Source: JBFWVD01 sp050246915 (lineage in GTDB: Bacteria > Actinomycetota > Acidimicrobiia > Acidimicrobiales > Ilumatobacteraceae). Taken from it: 8,603 nucleotides of DNA. This document shows, piece after piece, positions 7,180-8,603 of the stretch. A program made the position numbers and the translations under genes. Below the pieces are notes generated by a model, which saw only the letters and a list, made by a program, of their open reading frames with translations, had not been told where the DNA came from and did not search any database. Numbering within the stretch: the first letter of the stretch is position 1; each line of letters starts with the position of its first letter. The stretch spans positions 1 through 8,603 of the forward strand of contig JBFWVD010000147.1 of the NCBI GenBank assembly GCA_050246915.1. The letters run 5' to 3'.

Positions 7180-7575
7180 ATGATGGGCGATAGGGACTTC
7201 GAGAACTTCGATTCGCTGGCGGGACCACTGACGGCGACTGATCAGCGGATACTCAGATCCATGGCGACCGCCGACTCAGCGCGACTCGGAGTGGTGATCC
7301 TTCGCGTGATCTCCGTAGTCGTCGCGGTGGCAACGGTTGCCGGCAATACGCTGACGGTGTTGGAACTCGGCAGCGACGGCGGCTTCCTGTCGAGGCCTGG
7401 TGTTGTCGGGCGGCAGCAATGGGGCTACTTCCTCACCGGCATCGCTGGACCGCTTGCGTTCGCTGGCCTGATTCTCGCCGCGTCATTCGTGCTTGCCGTT
7501 TACGCGGCTCGCCTCGACATGGACATCGTGCTCGCCGGCGATGACAACGCCGACGACACCGACAGCGCGATGTAG
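7180..7575 (+). CDS. Small two-helix membrane protein, function unknown
   Basis: I do not recognise the family. The 131-residue product has a polar N-terminus (about 1-34, acidic and basic residues), a membrane helix at about 36-60 (LGVVILRVISVVVAVATVAG), a loop of ~23 residues with GGFLSRPGVVGRQQ, a second helix at about 84-110 (WGYFLTGIAGPLAFAGLILA) and an acidic tail (DDNADDTD). By topology both ends are probably cytoplasmic. Start ATG 7180 is backed by AGGA 7 nt upstream; a TTG at 7099 would overlap the permease stop and add 27 residues of R/P-rich sequence that do not look conserved. It is on the same strand as the ABC genes, 77 nt downstream, but its third positions are less G/C-biased, so membership in that operon is doubtful. 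Confidence 0.7.
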   Translation: MMGDRDFENFDSLAGPLTATDQRILRSMATADSARLGVVILRVISVVVAVATVAGNTLTVLELGSDGGFLSRPGVVGRQQWGYFLTGIAGPLAFAGLILAASFVLAVYAARLDMDIVLAGDDNADDTDSAM

Positions 7576-7638
7576 CGGTCGACGAACTGGCCGTCTGGGG
7601 ACACTGCCGCGAGGTCGATCTTCCCAGAGCTGCGAACG

Positions 7639-7806
7639 TCAGATGCCGCACGCTCGGTTGAGGTCATCGTCCAAGTCGCGCCCATCCATGGACGGCACCC
7701 TACGGTGATCCACGTTCGAGAGCAGCCAATGCCCAATGAGGGTCCACGTGTCCACCAAGGCGAGCAGCAGCTCTCGGCGCTCGTCGCTCTGAGACAATGG
7801 ACCCAT
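7639..7806 (-). CDS. Possible small protein, 55 residues
   Basis: A short minus-strand frame beginning MGPLSQSDERRELL and ending DLDDDLNRACGI. I do not recognise it. Composition is protein-like: an amphipathic stretch (LLLALVDTWTLIGHWLLS) followed by a charged part (VDHRRVPSMDGRDLDDDL), and by hand count 44 of 55 codons end in G or C, higher than its surroundings. No Shine-Dalgarno or TANNNT element is visible before ATG 7806, and that ATG overlaps the ATG of the plus-strand gene at 7805. The frame remains open upstream to 8115, but there it is antisense to the 77-residue gene. It could be a genuine small gene, the 3' remnant of an older one, or chance. Confidence 0.42.
   Translation of the reverse strand: MGPLSQSDERRELLLALVDTWTLIGHWLLSNVDHRRVPSMDGRDLDDDLNRACGI
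7793..7798 (+). promoter_or_regulatory. Weak -10-like hexamer before the 77-residue gene
   Basis: GACAAT matches 4 of 6 positions of TATAAT and ends 6 nt before ATG 7805, the spacing for a leaderless message. No -35 is visible. It departs from TANNNT at its first base, so support is slight. Confidence 0.25.
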
Positions 7807-8038
7807 GGGCCGGGTTGCTGAGGCTGAAGTCATACTCGTCGCTGGCACCGAGCGACTGCATTGCTGGGTGAACGAGGTTCGTGGGCTCGAGGCCGGTGCC
7901 ACTATCACGCTTCGGGACAGCGACGACCCTACGAAACACTGGCGCGTCGAGGCCGTGATGTCGCGACGCAAGAGGATGGAGATTGACGGCATTGCTGTCG
8001 AGGCAGTGATCAGCGGCGCTGAGATCCACCGCCCGTAG
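7805..8038 (+). CDS. Small hypothetical protein, 77 residues
   Basis: The product is soluble and strand-rich in appearance: an alternating hydrophobic start (AEVILVAGTERLHCWV), then GLEAGATITLRDSDDP, KHWRVEAVMSRRK and a short acidic/hydrophobic end. The G-x-x-ITLRDSDDP...W-x-V pattern resembles small uncharacterised proteins I associate with actinobacteria and their phages, but this is recollection, not a checked match. There is no signal peptide or membrane segment. By hand count 56 of 77 codons (73%) end in G or C, against 45 of the first 50 (90%) in the FtsX permease, which suggests newer or transferred DNA. It starts back to back with the 55-residue minus-strand frame and converges on the Imm33-like gene 40 bp away. 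Confidence 0.65.
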   Translation: MGRVAEAEVILVAGTERLHCWVNEVRGLEAGATITLRDSDDPTKHWRVEAVMSRRKRMEIDGIAVEAVISGAEIHRP

Positions 8039-8046
8039 CCCGCGTA

Positions 8047-8067
8047 CTGCCCCGACCCGATCGGCAG
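8047..8067. terminator. Weak hairpin in convergent junction
   Basis: CTGCC (8047-8051) can pair with GGCAG (8063-8067) around an 11-nt loop, or CCGA (8052-8055) with TCGG (8061-8064). It sits in the 40-bp gap between the convergent 77-residue and Imm33-like genes. The stem is only 4-5 bp and there is no T-tract. Confidence 0.2.
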
Positions 8068-8078
8068 GCACGCGACGG

Positions 8079-8429
8079 TCAGACCTTGTCGTCGAGGAGC
8101 GACGCGTCGTACCACACGTCCTCGTGGCCGGGCGCGATGAGGAAGCGCCAGCCTTCGGCGAGACCAAGCATCGGCATCACCTCAGGGCACCGGCCAAGGA
8201 GATGGTGAGCGTGTAGGGGCCTGAAGAAGTAAGGCTCGGATGCGACATTGGAGCCCGCCCAGATGAACCATCCCGAGGTCGATCCGACGGCGTGCCGAAG
8301 TCCGTTGAGTGGGTAGGCACCGGCGCGGACGTTGTCGGCTACGCCAATGATGGACTCGGGCGGGGTGTCTCTGAACCCGGCGCCATGTCGGCGGCAAACG
8401 GCTCTCCTGTCGTGCGCGAGGTCGCCCAT
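8079..8429 (-). CDS. Imm33-like domain protein (immunity-type), hypothetical
   Basis: A 116-residue soluble protein. Its second half has the pattern I associate with the Imm33-like group: NVRAGAYPLNGLRH at 33-46, SGWFIWAGS at 52-60, FFRPLHAHHL at 68-77, CPEV at 81-84, GWRFLIAPG at 93-101 and EDVWYDASLL at 103-112. Related domains occur in immunity proteins of polymorphic toxin systems but also as stand-alone genes of unknown role, so 'immunity' here is inference. The match is from memory and not confirmed by search. The first ~25 residues (R/H-rich) look unconserved. ATG 8429 is preceded by TACCGT (TANNNT) 7 nt upstream, suggesting leaderless transcription. No toxin gene is visible on either side: downstream lies a convergent 77-residue gene and upstream the end of a membrane protein gene on the same strand. 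Confidence 0.65.
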   Translation of the reverse strand: MGDLAHDRRAVCRRHGAGFRDTPPESIIGVADNVRAGAYPLNGLRHAVGSTSGWFIWAGSNVASEPYFFRPLHAHHLLGRCPEVMPMLGLAEGWRFLIAPGHEDVWYDASLLDDKV

Positions 8430-8436
8430 CAGGCCG

Positions 8437-8442
8437 ACGGTA
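8437..8442 (-). promoter_or_regulatory. Putative -10 element of the Imm33-like gene (leaderless)
   Basis: On the minus strand TACCGT (complement of ACGGTA) fits TANNNT and ends 7 nt before ATG 8429. No -35 hexamer and no Shine-Dalgarno sequence are visible. Confidence 0.45.
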
Positions 8443-8495
8443 GCGGTCCTTCGGGATGCGAGGCGGCAGCGCAGAGCGGCAGTTGTGCTCGTGAC

Positions 8496-8603
8496 TCAGC
8501 CAGTCCCCGCGTTGTCCTTGTTCCTCAACCACCGCATGAGCAACGGATTGGCGATCAGCGCGGCGAACGTCAGCCACAGCGACATGAAACCCGAAAAGGC
8601 GGC
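8496..8603 (-). CDS. C-terminal end of a membrane protein (5' part outside window)
   Basis: On the minus strand the frame is open from the window edge for 35 residues and stops at TGA (complement of 8496-8498). It begins AAFSGFMSLWLTFAALIANP, a hydrophobic helix, and ends LLMRWLRNKDNAGTG, a basic then polar tail typical of the cytoplasmic end of an inner-membrane protein by the positive-inside rule. The family cannot be named from so little. The Imm33-like gene lies 66 nt downstream on the same strand but seems to have its own start signal. Confidence 0.65.
   Translation of the reverse strand, partial: AAFSGFMSLWLTFAALIANPLLMRWLRNKDNAGTG

Noticed and set aside
7807..8115. Upstream extension of the minus-strand 55-residue frame to 8115
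   Set aside because: The added part is antisense to the 77-residue gene, which reads more like a real protein, and has poor composition.
1..8603. tRNA, rRNA, CRISPR array, insertion sequence ends or attachment sites
   Set aside because: No cloverleaf-like segment, regular spaced repeats, transposase motifs or flanking terminal repeats were found by reading both strands; absence was not tested with software.

Overview
The window looks like chromosome of a high-GC actinobacterium. Reading frames are strongly G/C-biased at third positions, GTG starts are used, and several genes have a TANNNT hexamer 6-8 nt before the start codon, the layout of leaderless actinobacterial promoters. From general resemblance I would guess class Acidimicrobiia (Ilumatobacter-like), but nothing here proves the taxon.

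Left part (1-1750, + strand): the 3' end of a gene for a LarA/DUF2088-like protein, followed 16 nt later by a PlsC-type lysophospholipid acyltransferase, probably one operon. Two hairpins (1786-1836) fill the convergent junction with the next gene. Middle-left (1844-3344, - strand): a lipoprotein with two LysM domains, and upstream of it a histidine phosphatase (RHG family) followed by its own hairpin plus T-tract terminator.

Middle (3453-7102, + strand): a MacB/LolD-type ABC ATPase overlaps by 4 nt (ATGA) a 964-residue FtsX-family permease with two periplasmic-type domains. Together they make a type VII (mechanotransmission) ABC system of unknown substrate. It is divergent from the phosphatase across about 108 bp.

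Right part (7103-8603): small, less conserved genes with visibly lower third-position GC. They are a two-helix membrane protein (7180-7575), a possible 55-residue minus-strand protein whose ATG overlaps that of a 77-residue plus-strand protein inside the palindrome CCCATGGG, an Imm33-like (immunity-type) protein on the minus strand with no toxin in view, and the C-terminal end of a membrane protein entering from the right edge on the minus strand. This right part is the most accessory-like and has the most unexplained structure. I saw no tRNA, rRNA, CRISPR, insertion sequence or complete toxin-immunity pair, and no clear case for a wholly new system. The best leads are the overlapping divergent starts, the heptamer repeats complementary to a start codon, and the orphan Imm33-like gene.
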